NCBI GenBank assembly: GCA_947846985.1
Contig: CANTUZ010000007.1
Coordinates: forward strand, 28,152,355 to 28,216,354
Direction of reading: 5' to 3'
Origin: Fratercula arctica
Taxonomy: Eukaryota > Chordata > Aves > Charadriiformes > Alcidae
DNA length: 64,000 nucleotides
Every line of letters starts with the position of its first letter. Position 1 is the first letter of the stretch. Under the pieces are notes generated by a model. The model did not search any database. It saw nothing but the letters and a program-made list of their open reading frames with translations, and was not told the origin of the DNA. A program made the translations under genes and the position numbers. Shown piece after piece: positions 1 through 13,000 of the stretch.

Positions 1-199
1 GGAACAGTGATGTTGGTAGAACTATGGTTCACAGCCACATAGGAGTCCTGTGAGGAGAAAACAGGTTGACTTAATTTATGCAACACATACTTCTAGACTA
101 GATATGAAGAAAAAAGGGGGGAAAATGAAAAGAGAGTCCAACTGTAGGCCCCAGTAATGCTAAACCTGTAAGAGTTAACAAAAATGTGATGACAAAAAA

Positions 200-232
200 C
201 TGTCACAGAGCTGTCACAGGGCTGTCACAGAG
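200..232. repeat. Three-copy 11-bp tandem repeat (CTGTCACAGRG)
   Basis: Three head-to-tail copies of CTGTCACAGAG / CTGTCACAGGG / CTGTCACAGAG lie at 200-210, 211-221 and 222-232. Only one base differs, in the middle copy. It is a short minisatellite-like array, most simply explained by local slippage. Each copy contains TGTCA, which resembles the TGIF/MEIS half-site TGTCA, but nothing shows that it is bound. Confidence 0.9.
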
Positions 233-1124
233 AAATAAGTATGTATTTTGGCTGATACATCAGAAAGCTTTAATAGATAAGAACAATAATCCAGTTATTA
301 TAACCCTCGAGGGCAGTTAAGAAAAGCAGATAACAAAATGTAGTGCTGATTTAGAAGGAAAAAAAGTCTGCAAGAGGGCCAGAAATTTGATCATGGAGAA
401 TTTTAATTCTTGAGATTTTGATTGTGATAACTATATTATTTAAAATATACTTTTTGACGATAATACAGCATTGCTTAGTGAGACAATTTGTGGAACAATC
501 CATGTAGTCAAAGGCTATTTGGGAGCTTATCCTGTGAAGAAGACAAACCTAATTAATAAAAAAGGAGCATGTGGGAACTAATGATCACAATATTATCTGA
601 ACGTACACTTTAAGAATTAGTAAAGAAACAAAAGTTTGATTGTGCAGCAACTGATGTTGAGGGAATATTGAAATGCCCTAAGGAATTTAAGTATCTGTGT
701 AACGTATAGTGAACCATTGAATAGAGAAATTTGAAATGTCTGAGAAATTGTTAGCAGCAATGATATTGTAACACAGTTTAATTAAATCCAATTAATAAAG
801 GAAATGAACATTATTAACTGGTGAGCGTAAATAATAGTGCAAACAATAGTCAGATTATTTCTTCAAAATATTTGCAAGAATAAACATGGTAAAATATATA
901 AAGAAGAATACATGAAACTTAAGGTCACGAGAGAAGTGCAAAACTCCAAAGAGTGCTGAAATACAAAAAAAGTATTAAACTAACAAAATACTTTGCTAGA
1001 TTATGTTTAATGGTAAATACTAAAAACAAGCAATCCAGCGGAGAGAATCTGCTGAAGCGTTGAAAGCTGTTGGCCAAGTTAGATAGTCTTGTATGTGCCT
1101 TCTCCTGCTCTAAAATAATAATTT

Positions 1125-1161
1125 ACTTCATTATATAGGATGCATAGAGGTATAATGAAGT
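1125..1161. repeat. 11-bp perfect inverted repeat
   Basis: ACTTCATTATA at 1125-1135 is the exact reverse complement of TATAATGAAGT at 1151-1161, leaving a 15-base loop. It could form a hairpin, but AT-rich DNA of this length yields such pairs by chance. No transposon termini or target-site duplications are evident around it. Confidence 0.7.
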
Positions 1162-1170
1162 GTCAGATGA

Positions 1171-4100
1171 GAGAGATTTGAGTCTGCACCATAATGTTAT
1201 AAGCTTCAAGTCAAAGTTCTGCCCTCAGTGGGGCTGCCACGTTCTCTGGGGGGAAGCGTGGAGTTTTCAGTTCAAGCTTACTCTGAAGCTGCTTTATGAA
1301 TGGAGGCATTTAATACAGGGTATGAAAATATTTCTAACTGGAATGTCCAGTTTTCCCAATTTAATACCCATCCCACTATTTTATTGCAGTTACAGGCATT
1401 CCACTATTACATACCTACTAAAATGGGATACGAGTGGAGAAAAAGTAATTTAAAATTTCATCTGTTTTGTCCCATCTTCACCGCAGCAGTCTCCTCTCCC
1501 CAGGTTTTGGATAGCATGTTCATCCAAATGCTTGGTTCAGGTAGATTGGATTTCCTTACCTGTGTGCACTCTGATGACAAAAATAAATGTTGCAGGGAGA
1601 TTAATATAATTTGGACTTCTTACTGTGAGAATATATATTAATTTCTCCCAAACTAATCCCATTTCTTAATTATTGTGTCTACAGAATACTGCTTTTCTGC
1701 AACTGTTTACAGAAAGATGTGCCTTGGTCCTTTGCTGCTGATTGACAGGGATGAACTGTCACCATAGCAACAGAATGAATTAATTAAAAAAACAGTCAGA
1801 TTGCCAGACTTTAAAACAGGATATGGGAAACCAGCAACTAATCTGTGATAAAACATAATTTTCTGTCTCCTGAAATTTAGGAGTTCATAAGTCCCCCCCA
1901 TAGGACGGATCTGCATTTGAAGTTGCTGAGGTACATGTAGTGTATTTAGATCCTAAGGTGTAAATTAAGGCGGGGAAATGCTGTTGTGTGAAATCAGGGC
2001 CATGTAGATGTCTTTTCACAACTACTTTCGAACTGCCAGAAGGGGGAAAAAAATCAGCATTGTAATGGCAAGAGCAGGACTCAAAATAGCTCAGTGTACT
2101 GACCTAGGGCATTAGGATGCTCTCATCACCTCCTGGATCTGCTGGTTTCTATATCCCATGACGAGCACTAGCCACATGCTTTGTTCCATTGGCACAGGTG
2201 TGTCTCATTTTACCCTGTGGGAAGTAGCCAAGTTCCAGCAGGAAAGGTTGAGAGATCATCTTCAAAACAACTGGTAGCCTTATGCTACTGAAGAGAGACG
2301 TGGGAAACTGAGGATCATGGTGTTGGCCTAGGGTAGAGAGAGACAATATTTGAAATTCAGTATTTGAGGCTGATTCTGGAGTAGGTGAAAGTGTGTGTGC
2401 ATCTTTCTGGTCATGACTAGAAATTCTGTTATGAAGCTGATAAAAACCGTTTTCAGTTTGGCTTCATCAGATTGACACTTGCCAGGTAAAACAGAACTAG
2501 ATCTAACAAAAATTACTGTTTACGGACAAGGAAATTGGCTGAGAAGGGTGTATAAAACCTATCCATATGCCATAATCGTTGTCATCTCTGTTCATCGGTT
2601 TTAACAGCAAATACCAAAAGTAACAACTTTTTAGAGGTGTGACTACTTTAGGCTTTTAAAAAGTTATTGCTGGCCATTGTGTATTGTGCCTATCTTTTAG
2701 CTGGAAACCTTCCTAGTTTGTAAAGCCCTCCAGCATCTGTGTTGTGGTACCATGAAGGCGCACACTGTGCTCTTCTTGAGAAGCGAGTGCTCATTCTCTT
2801 TTGGTCCATTGCTTTCATTAATCTAAAATTGCATTGTTGAGGCTGGAAATTTTTTTGGTTTTGATAACAGTATTTTCTGGTTTGCAGCACTACAAAAACT
2901 GTTGTCAAGGTATCTTGGAGGGTTTTTGAACTCCAGCTTTGGACTTATGTATTTGTAGATGCCAGCTGTTATATACAAAAGAAATTCTTGCTTCAGGGTT
3001 CTGAGAGATTAATTGGGAAATGCATCCTATGTATATCCTAAATTATCAACTGACATAAGGCAAATAATTAGAAACAAAATGTGTTACTTAACTCAAGTAC
3101 ACATTTGGGTGTATGTCTGCCTGAAGAATATTTTAATCATTGAGGCTGCCAGTATTAACTATGCCAGCAATCAGGAATCCAAAGCAAGTTCAAGATCCGA
3201 TTGCATTCCATTCAGCATATGGTCCAATTATGTAATTATTCTTAAAAAACTATATCATGGAAACACATTTCAAAGGGAAAAATGCAGGTAGCCTTTCTTG
3301 TGACATTTTCTATCTTCTTAATCGCAACTTTTTATTAAGAAAGCTGATGCTGCATAACCCCTGGTTAATGATCTACATCAATTTGTACTCCTTTTAACTG
3401 TTGCTTCAGAGAAAGGTTTTCGTTTTAATCTTTCTACTTTTGCTGAGAACTCCTTTCTTTACTTTCCTTGGTTTTCTGTACTGGGTCTTAGTAAGTTTAA
3501 GAGCACTGCTATGGCATTTACATAGTATGACAAAGATAATAGCTTTTTCAAGAACATTCAAGTACTGAACTTTATGACCTTATCACTCATGTTTTCACTT
3601 ACCATGTCTACCCACCACAAAACACTCTTACAACTGTTCTTAGCTATTGATTTGACCTTTGTTGGGTTCTTTTTTCCCAAGTGTCAATAAATCAACCACT
3701 TAAATGCAATGAAAATTCAAAACTTCAGTTTGTCTTGTAACTTTAGGGAGTCTGAGAAGCAGATGGTTGTAACCTTTATACGTCTTGATTAGAAGAAATT
3801 GTGATGCATATGTCTGAGTTTAGAAATGGGATAAAAATTTATCTCATGTCATTGTATGCAGAACTGTAAAAGCTGAAACTGAGTGTATTTCTTACTGTAG
3901 ATTTAATGCTTTGGGCAATTTTTTTTTGTGTATCTACTTTGTTATAATTGAATTCCCATATGTCCAGTAAAGAAACAAAATATTTTGTTTTATAAAGGGG
4001 ACATGGGGAGCATTAGCAGCAGTGAGAGCAGAGCGAATGTCCCAAGACTGGAAACAGGCCTTCTCCCTTTTCCAGTTGCAAATCTGATTCTATTCAGACA

Positions 4101-4985
4101 TTTTATTAATAATGACAATATGTTGCTGACATTTCAGCATAGTTGTTACTATGAGATAGCAATAAATTTCACAGAGGAAACTTTCATATCCCAGTAAGCC
4201 TGTGGATAGTACTGTTCTCACACTTCTTTTAAAATTGTAACCAAGAAGAAATAACAAATATATAATGAAAAGTTTGCAAAATATGAAAATTATAGCAGAG
4301 CTTCCTATCTGTGTTCTATCATTTTCTTTGTTTATCCTTCACCTGAAGTGGTAAAATTGTGTTAGTGACATCCTAATCACCTCCCACTCGTGTAATTAGA
4401 GCTGCGCCATGTTAGTTGGTGTGTCACAAACAGGGCTTAGATTTTGTATTTGAGGAGCAGAAGGCAGCAAGGTATTTGAATGTATCATAAAGGACTTGTA
4501 CTGAAAATACTGTAATGGGAATGTAAAGCAGAAGTAAGTTTAGGCCGAGGGTTGTATTACCTGTAATAATTAAGCTTCTTGACTCATGAAGTTCAAGGTG
4601 AATGAACTTTTAATTCCTTTTAACTCTTGCACCGGCTTTGGCTCAGAAGACTTGAAAGGCTGTCACATTGAAGGGTTGCTTTTATATCATACAGACATCG
4701 TGGAAGACAGAAGAAAGGATTGGGTTTTTTTGTTTTGTTGAGGAAACGAAGGGGAGGAGAAGCGTGGTAACAGATCACCTTGAAAAATCTGTTGCACTGA
4801 AAGCAGGTGGAATTACTTTGCTCAGCTCCTGTCCTCTACCCCAACCACTCTCCAAATTGGCTGTCATCCCAACTAAATCCTTCTCCTACCATTGAGGATG
4901 GAATTACTGACATGGGCTAACTCCTGTGCTCAGTAATTGGATCCCACCCAGAATTTGTTTTTCATGGTTACAGGAAACCAACTGG
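1171..4985. other. Non-coding stretch, no gene seen
   Basis: All open frames here are shorter than about 115 codons and resemble no protein I know. Apart from the possible tRNA-derived SINE relic at 2087-2156 I see no repeat, RNA gene or regulatory signal that I can defend. Confidence 0.6.
2087..2156 (+). repeat. Possible old tRNA-derived SINE head (A box and B box)
   Basis: TAGCTCAGTGT at 2087-2097 matches the polymerase III A-box form (TRGCNNAGYNGG-like). GGTTTCTATATCC at 2144-2156 looks like a B box (GGTTCNANTCC) with small insertions. The 57-base spacing is what a tRNA-derived SINE such as a MIR-type element would show, and the phrase AGGGCATTAG between them also fits a tRNA-like body. 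The match is degenerate, no poly-A tail or target-site duplication is visible, and chance similarity cannot be excluded. Confidence 0.3.
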
Positions 4986-4989
4986 TGTC

Positions 4990-5640
4990 AGCCGAAAGCA
5001 TAAGCAGGTAGGGCTGTGTCACTGTCACGCAGCAGAGTGCAAGGAAATAGACTGTCAGATTTCCTGGTGCATCAGGACAAGGAGCCAGACCAGCCCAACG
5101 CCTTCCTGCCAACACAGATAGCTGCTGCCCCTATTAGTGTTGCTGGAGAGGGAATTAGGAAGTGTGGAGAGCGAGGATCTTGTGGCAGATGTCCCAGTCC
5201 TACAGCAGCCACCACCTCTGACAACACAACATAAAAATACAGAGAACTCATCCTTCCGAGAGAGTTTTCTGGCTGGCTTTCTTGACCCTTCCTTTTCCTC
5301 TCTCTCCCTCAAAACATGTGGAAAGCACAAGAGCTGCTGGGGAAGAGAGTCTTGCCGAGCCAGCCAAGGGCTGCCCGGGTGGGTGATTGCTGCCAAACTG
5401 GGTGCCGAGTTTCCCAGACTCTGAGAAAAACCCCTTTAGCTACAGTTCCTCTGTTAGATAATGAAGTCTTGTTAGAGCCGGTCATCTACATTGCTGATCT
5501 TCCTAGTTTTGGTGGCCAGGAGCAGGTGTCCCTGCTTGTGTTTGTTACCAACTGCTCCTACTGGATCTGTTCACTTTTAGCTGTTTCTGGGCTTCAGTCC
5601 ACTGCTCCAGCGTTCCAGTGAGCACAGCCAGCCTCGCCGG
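4990..5640. other. GC-richer patch with overlapping short ORFs on both strands
   Basis: This patch is visibly richer in G and C than its surroundings. Frames of 72, 95, 101 and 113 codons overlap here on both strands, which is expected when GC content removes stop codons. None of the translations shows a recognisable domain, signal peptide or conserved motif. It could be a regulatory island, a decayed repeat or part of an unrecognised exon. I do not call a gene. Confidence 0.4.
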
Positions 5641-5823
5641 GTGCAGGAGCTGACACGGGAGTAACGTCGAGAGATTTATTCACCGATATTATTTAGCTCT
5701 TTGTCAAACTCTTATGAATCGCAAGTCTTTGCGAACAGTTGGTTTCACAACAAATCCTAAAACTTGCCACAAATTATTCATAATAAATACTTCTCCAGCT
5801 CTCGTTATATCTGTGGTTTGCAT

Positions 5824-5900
5824 TACAAAAGCACCTAGAGGCCCAAGTTGACATTAAGACAGCCAGCCTGCTAGAAGCTGTGTGTATAGGCAGTAAAATA
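5824..5900 (+). repeat. Ancient amniote interspersed repeat fragment
   Basis: The stretch beginning GCACCTAGAGGCCC and continuing through CTGCTAGAAGCTGTGTGTA resembles, from memory, a repeat common in turtles, crocodilians and birds. That repeat reads approximately GCACCTAGAGGCCC...TGTGCTAGG.GCTGTACAAACAC. The order and spacing of the matching blocks agree over about 70 bases, so chance is unlikely. I cannot fix the family name without a search; a MIR-, CR1/L3- or AmnSINE-type element are the candidates. Confidence 0.5.
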
Positions 5901-6149
5901 AAATATTTAGATGAAGAAATTCCCTACAAATAATACTTGGGGCCAAAAAGCATCATCCCATTTGATGATTTGCTCTTGCATTCATGTTCCATAGGATTTA
6001 ATGTGTTTTGACTTGGACTGTCTAGGCAGGAGAGTTCAGTAGTTTTATCGTATAAGGAGGTATTTTTATTCCATGTGCCACAAGGAATTAAAACGTAAGA
6101 ATTTTCTCAGTATTGTATCAGTATGTTTTTTGGTTTTGGGTTGGTTTTG

Positions 6150-6174
6150 TTTTTTTTTTTTTTTTTTTTTTTTT
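6150..6174. repeat. Poly-T tract (25 T)
   Basis: An uninterrupted run of 25 T follows a T/G-rich lead-in (TTTTTTGGTTTTGGGTTGG). Read on the minus strand it is a poly-A tail-like tract, but no retrocopy body is recognisable next to it and no target-site duplication was found. Confidence 0.95.
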
Positions 6175-7717
6175 AGTTTTAATACTGTATTAAATTAAGT
6201 GAAATGGTCTCTACAGTAATGCTTGAGAAGTCTCTGCGAACACAGAAATCTACTGGCGAGGTAGTTTACATTTCTTCACGAAAAATGCCCCTGACTATGA
6301 GAATTGTGTGCAGTCAAGAAAATGTATTGTCTACTACGTGCAGCAGTTTTGGCACCTAGATTTTGGACTGCCCTGTGTACATTTTGTGATATTTTTCCTT
6401 TTATTGCACTGCTTGGATGGATTATGCATCAGCCATCAACAGTCTGTTTATGAAAGAGGGAGCACTCTGGGAATTGTCAGTAATATCTTCTGCATATCAG
6501 TGCATAATAATGAGCATTTGCCATTCAGTAAAAGTGCTGCGGTCTGCAAAAGAGACTGCTGTATACATTTAGATTTTTTGTCCTTTAAAAAAAAGCGCTT
6601 TGAGGGGAGAGTGCCAATTTGTTGTCATTTTTTAAAATAATGATTCCTGGATAGATATGAAGGAAGCGTTTGTGAGCCTTTGTGCGGAGGAATGCTTATC
6701 AAAGTAGAAGAGGTGCTATTTCTTACTCACGTGCGCATGTTAACAGCGCATAAAATACTACCATATTCTGGAAGTGTAAAAAGCTAACAGGTCGTCATGT
6801 TTCAGGACATAAAACTCCATTCAATAACTCTTTTGATTCACAAATGGCTTGATAGTGTGGTGGCTTTTTTTTTTTTCTTTCCCTGCTTAGGTACATGCTA
6901 CTATATCCTCTTAAAATGTATTCCCAGGTTCATAATTTTTACATGATAGAATGTAAGAGGAATACTTAAAAAGCCATAGCGGGAGCTCTATAAAAATGTT
7001 TAAATTACAAGAAATATTTGCAAAATGTTTTACAGCTTCCTGATATTGTTGAAGTAGGATCTTTTCAAAGCTGTACTATGTTATTCTAAAATGTCTCTAC
7101 AGCCCATTTAGTTGTTTGTAGATTGTGCTGTGATGATATGTTGCTGTGCTTCCAAAGAAGATGGAGGAACATCTTGATCCTAGTGATCTTAGCGATCTCT
7201 TAGAATTTCTATTAAACTTTGAGAAAAGTTAATTGAGTTTGTATCTCAGGCAACATAGCATGCAGTGATGTCAAGGCTACGCAGTTTGTTTCTGTTTCGA
7301 GTTGCCAGGAAAATTCATACATTGCTGACTCCGGCATATGTCATTTAAGCGTGTAAAGTATCTAGGTAAGATAAGCGCCCCAGAAAAAATGTCTTCGCCT
7401 CCTGTGCTATGCGCTGGTGAAGATCACTGTGACTAGTACAATATTGCCTTTCTCTTCAGCTGGCACTTACACAGCAATTTCCTTGCAGTGTTTCTGAGGA
7501 ACCCAGTTTGCTTTTTCTGTGGAATGTTTGTTATCTATGTAAGTACTAATGATGAGGAGGCTAGGTAAGCCACACGCTAAATTGGAACTGAAGCAGGCAG
7601 TGTTCTGTAGCTACAAGTAGTTATGACGTGCTTTCAGAGGGAATGCTTTCACTGAGTAATACAAGAACATGATGGTAATTTCTGCGTTCAAGGGAACACT
7701 GGCAAGGCAGTGGCAGA

Positions 7718-7752
<35 letters not shown>
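7718..7752. repeat. T tract followed by (ATT)8 microsatellite
   Basis: Eleven T at 7718-7728 run directly into eight perfect ATT units at 7729-7752. It is a trinucleotide microsatellite that is probably length-polymorphic. Confidence 0.95.
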
Positions 7753-10038
7753 TTTGTTCTTTTTCATGCCTTTGCTAGACTACTACTAACAGTTCAGGTT
7801 TTCAGTTGTCATAGAATTTTTAGAAGTGAATTTCTTTTTCCCATCAGTTAGGCTTGTTTTCTTTGTATAAGATGAACAGCAAAACAAATTTGGTCAATTT
7901 ATTGCCAGCGCACTGACAAATGAGTTCTCAATTGGGTTTCTAACTAGGCTTCAATGGCCCATATGTATCCTCCTCCTTTGTCATTATGAGGGATGTTTCC
8001 TTTTATGTTTTGTTGTTCTTGTCATAATAAGGCTAAGATTAAAATCACTACTGTAAGACTGCGAATTGAGTCCCCAAACACAGTGAGAAAAAAAAAGTTA
8101 AGAATAATTTCAAAGGATCATTCCATCACATTTTGTAAATTTCTGTTTTTACAAAACTGAAATTAAGCTATTAACCTGTTTATCAAGATTGCTTTAAACT
8201 TACGACTTGACAACATCTGTACCAAACCAGTTTTTTCTGTCGATTAGATGAAGCTCTTTGGGAGGAGAGAGTAAACATATCTCCAAAGATTTTGTTGCAC
8301 TTGGAGACCATCTTATTTCAAGGCTTTTGTATAACCATGCCACTGTTATTTATGGAGTATTTTCACATTAGAGAACCTTAAGTGGGATGTCATGGCAAAG
8401 TGGACAGAAATAGCTGTAGATCAATGCTGTGTTCAGCCAGAGGTCTTTGAAAGGTCCATAACTCTTTTTTGAATATGAGAAATGCAAAAGCTTAGAAAGC
8501 TTACCTATGTTGTAGTTTATAGTTTGGAAGATAAAAGGAGATTGTTTTTAAAGTGTGTTTGTAACAAAGCAAAATACCAGAAATGCACAATGTCTAAATA
8601 TCTTTAATTTTACTGACCATTTCTCAAGGCATTGTAGATTATAATAAAAATAAGCATAGTTAAGGAAACTAATTTAGGTCAAGCATGTGAAAGCAGTAAG
8701 ACGAGAAGAAATTTTGAGGAAGCTCAATATCCCTTTCAGTGTCCCTTTTTGATCAGGATGCCTGAAGATGTTTCCAGTCAGTTCAGGCAAAAGCGCTGTT
8801 CTTCAGAGCTTCAAGAGCACGCTGCTTCCTGATTATGCGAGGTGTAATTCTGCAGTCTGGTGTGCGAGGGCTTCCCATTGTACCTACAAAAGGAAGGCTG
8901 AGCACTCAACTGGCTGAATTTACTTCATCCTTCCACTATTAGCTGGTGTAGGACTGTATCCTCCAGATGTAAGCTGTATACCACTTTCATCTCCATCTGT
9001 TCTTAACTTGCTAGCTAAGCCCTCAACACAGATATAGGTTTGAAAAGTATTTGCAAAATCCTTTTATGTGAGAGTCTTTATGGCAAAAAGACTGTCAGAG
9101 CGTTCTATCTTATGGCAAGCTGTCATTAATGCTATTCATTCCTACTGTAACTCATGTGGTACTTGAGAAATTTAATAAGCTAATTTTTTTTTTAGTAACT
9201 CAACCTTTCCTTGAGTAACACTCTGTCATGACCAAGTTTGCCATTTATTTTTAATTATGATACTCTGTTCTGTTCCTAATGTAAGTGCCATGAAAGTTTT
9301 GTCATTTTTTTTTTCCCTTCAGATTGTTAGAAGATGATAGCCCTAAGCAATTCATCCACTGCCAATTCAGGTAGAAGTGAGATGGAGATGTAGGATTTTC
9401 ATAAGAATTTATGGGACTGCATCTCATTGGTCTTCCTGCTTCCCCATGAAAATGACTTCAGATGTTCCCCTGGGATTTCTCTCCATAATTTTGCTGTACT
9501 ACAGGAAAGATGTACAGCTCCTGTACGGTGCTCTATGTGACATACCTCTGCTGGGAGGTAAAAATGCAGACAGTTATTTCAAACAGGAATCACAACTGAG
9601 GACTGCAAAGAGCGTATTTTTTTTTTCCCAGAGACAGAATTAATCTTATCTCCAATAATTTATATTTGGCAGTAAAATCCGTTGTGCACTCCTTATTGGA
9701 AGTCATGATCTCTGCAATTCCATTTCTGCCCCTGACGTTCAGTTGGTATGGTATTTTGGGCAGACCTTACTTAGCTGCGTTGTTGAGCGTCCTTTTACAT
9801 TAAAATGAAAAATCCTTTAGAATACAGTTCACCCTGGTATGTGTGTAATTACTGGCACTAAAAAAGTTTTAGAGTAAAATGGAGTTGAGAGACTTGTCAG
9901 TCTCTCGCCATTGCAGAGTTTTTCGTGCATCTTGTTCAATACAGCAGCTTGTGTCATAGCACGTTACTGACATCAGTAATTTAGTCATCATGAACCACAA
10001 AAGAGATGGACAGTACTAGTTTAGTAGGAGCTGTTCCT

Positions 10039-10049
10039 CCCCCCCCCCC
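10039..10049. repeat. Poly-C tract (11 C)
   Basis: Eleven consecutive C follow CCT. It is unusual in this AT-rich setting and is a likely site of length variation or sequencing error. Confidence 0.9.
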
Positions 10050-13000
10050 AATATTTTGTATAATTTGGAAAAACAGATCAGTTTCTGTAGGTCTGAAGTA
10101 GCACCGCTGTTGAGTTACGGACCCTAATGAAGGGGGAGACTTTTTAGACTTCTACCATTTGCAGCTGCTCTTCAAGGAAGTAATTGGGTACTGGTGCTCA
10201 GTGCCTTTGATACACATGCCAAATGTTTTGGCTCCTCTTATTAGACAAGAGCTATATAAATGGAGAAATTAATGTTTTCATGTTTCCTTTTGTCATTCAT
10301 ATCTAAACTGCCATGAGACACATGCTTACAACTCTGTGCTGCTCATAGGACTGATTGTGGTCCTCTGTGTCAAACAGTTTCATCCTGAAACCCATTACAT
10401 GGTGGCTGTTCATGTGTAAACATAGGCTAGCGTGTAGATGTTCACAAGGTTGTACTCTAAGTTCCAGTTGTTCATTTACTTGACCGTTAAACACTGATTT
10501 AGCTAACAGCTAACATGTTTTTGTGCTCCATAGCTTGAAAATTTTCTAGTTGAATATTTTCCATGCTAAGAATTTTTTTGGGGGGCTTCCAGGTATCTTT
10601 TTTCACAGAGACTGACTTCTTTGGGAATATTATGGAAAAAAATCCCAAACCCAGGTATCATTAACGGTATCTAGTAATTACTTTTCAGAATCTGTTATTT
10701 TACAATGCTTCTTACTTTCTGTTCAGTTAAATGTAGTGTATCTATGATGTTAACTGCTTCATAGTGATTTTGGTTGGAATCTGTAGGGATCCGGTTATGG
10801 TGCTATTACAATACGAGATTAGAATGGGGAAAATACATAAGGGCATAAGTCCATGGAGAATTCATTAGGGTGCTAATTTGATACCACCGTGATTATAGCA
10901 GTGAGATTTCAGCATAAGCCTTAGAGAGCTTTTGATGATGTGGAAATGAAAAGATGTCAATGCACATTACACTGTCATTGGAAAATAGATCAAACACTAA
11001 GAAAATGTCATAAAAAGAAAATGGCAGCTAAGTTTTTTTACAGACCAGAGAACTTCTTAGTACCCTTTCAATTTCAGCTTCTCATGTTTTTGTTTTTGAC
11101 AATCAATGTGTAAGATTGCTAGCTGTACTTCACCTGCCAGTATTAGCCCTATCACACAGAAGGCATCCTTTGGTTTAGTGTTGGGTGTTTTTCCCCCTCT
11201 TCTTTCTTCTTGACATTTCACAGGTGTAAATTATCCTGCTTAGTTCAGGGAAATTAACTGCCAGGAGGTTATGCTGCCAGTGCCAAGAGTACTAAGCTCT
11301 GTAGGCAGAGTAAATGACAGGACCTGGAGACTGGGTTTGCTCACTAAAGCAAGGTGGACACAGATCTTCAGAGACGTGTTTGCATAAATATTTTTGTGTA
11401 GTAGGAGCTGTGTGATCTGATCTTCAGTTCTCTAAAGTGTTTTGTATTCTTCACCACAAAAAAACCCCACTGAAATAAACAAACAAAACGAATGGAATGC
11501 AATGTTCCATGAAAATGAGCTAGCAATTTTCCTTTCTTACAAGTGTGAAATCGGTATTCTATCCATCGTGTTTCTTTAGATTAATTGACTACTGGTGTTG
11601 ATCAGTGGAACAGGATTATGGGAAAATGTCCTGTAAACTGGAATTATGTCGTATGACACGAGCCAGGATATAGCTGGCCTATTAGCTCTCTCTTTGCTGA
11701 TTGTCTGTTTTGATGTAGATCATTTATTATTATTGTTCATTCCTCTGTTCTCTGCAAGAATAGACTTGATGCTTGGCCAAGTTGAAGCAAAGCCTTCTTG
11801 GGCGTAGGTGACAAAAACTGCAACAGGTGATTGCAGCATTTCAGAACTTTCTGAATAATTTGCATTTAACTCTTCATACTGACGGGGGTTTTTCAGTCTT
11901 TGATCGTATTCTTATGGTTCATAGAGGTATCTCCCGCTGCTGGTTTTTATAGGTATATGCTTTTACAGATGTGGTGTATTGTAAGCTCTGTGCAGGGCAA
12001 GTTCTTGCCATATGGATATACTATGACATACAAGACCAGTTTTAATCCTTAATAAAGCAGATTGAAGCAGGAAGGAAATGTCAAGTCACAGATATATTTG
12101 TTTCCTAAATTTAACAACTACTGTGACTGTGCCAGAGTGCTCCTTGGGGAAGGCACATTTTCTTCTGTTAGATGAAGTCACTGGCTGGTATCTAACAGAT
12201 GTATTTATATGTAATAAATCAAAGTTATATTAATAGTATTTCTAATAGACTAATCAGAGACTGGATTATATTCACTGTAACTGAATTCAGTCAAAGCAAA
12301 GTTAACTTTAGAAATGAGGTTGACTTCAGAAATGATGAATATTTGCAAGTAGACTAAGATCTTCTTAAACTTTAAGATAAACAAGTGGGTTCTTTGCTTC
12401 TCAGCTTGATCCAAAATATGTTATCAAGCATTGCCAAAATGCAGAGATACTCTCTAAAGGAAAGCAGTGTCTGTCTTGATGTAAAACCTTTCTCACAAGA
12501 CACTGTCAGCTAAGACAAGGGAGAAATACAACCCAGTTCATTCCTAAATGTACCTCTGCTGGACAAAGAGTCGATACTTGAGACACAGAGTTCTTAGTGC
12601 GTCCCTAAAGCATCATTCTGGTTCTGCCTGGTTTGCAGGAGTGACGAGAAATTAAGGAAAGCTGAGTTTAAAAACAGTTGCTAAAGGTGAGGTCAGTTTA
12701 ATCTCTGTGAGTCACAGATATATGCAAATACACTTGTCATGTATATACATACAGATGTTACCTATGTATGTTAACCAAGAGCAAATAAGTCTTACTTTCC
12801 CAGTATTTAAATGGAAAGTAGGGCTGTTGCTTATGGTTGACATATGAGTCTCTGCACTAGAATATTGGCATGTCTCTTAAATAAATAAAACACAGAATGG
12901 GAACTACTGTTTACAAGGAATTTAACAGCAGTGATCAAATCTGTCTTATAAAGTCAAAGAAAAAACATTTGCTAAATATATTAAACAATAATATGTTTCA

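Larger units (their letters stand above)
1..1170. other. A-rich non-coding segment
   Basis: No gene is visible. The + strand is rich in A and in purines, with many short AT words and frequent stops in all frames. It contains the triplicated 11-mer at 200-232 and the inverted repeat at 1125-1161, listed separately. The composition could be the decayed interior of an old retroelement, but I see no terminal repeat pair, primer-binding site or recognisable protein remnant, so this is only a description. Confidence 0.5.

Noticed and set aside
1..1170. Possible endogenous retrovirus interior, suggested by the A-rich composition
   Set aside because: No paired terminal repeats, primer-binding site, polypurine tract or protein remnants were found.
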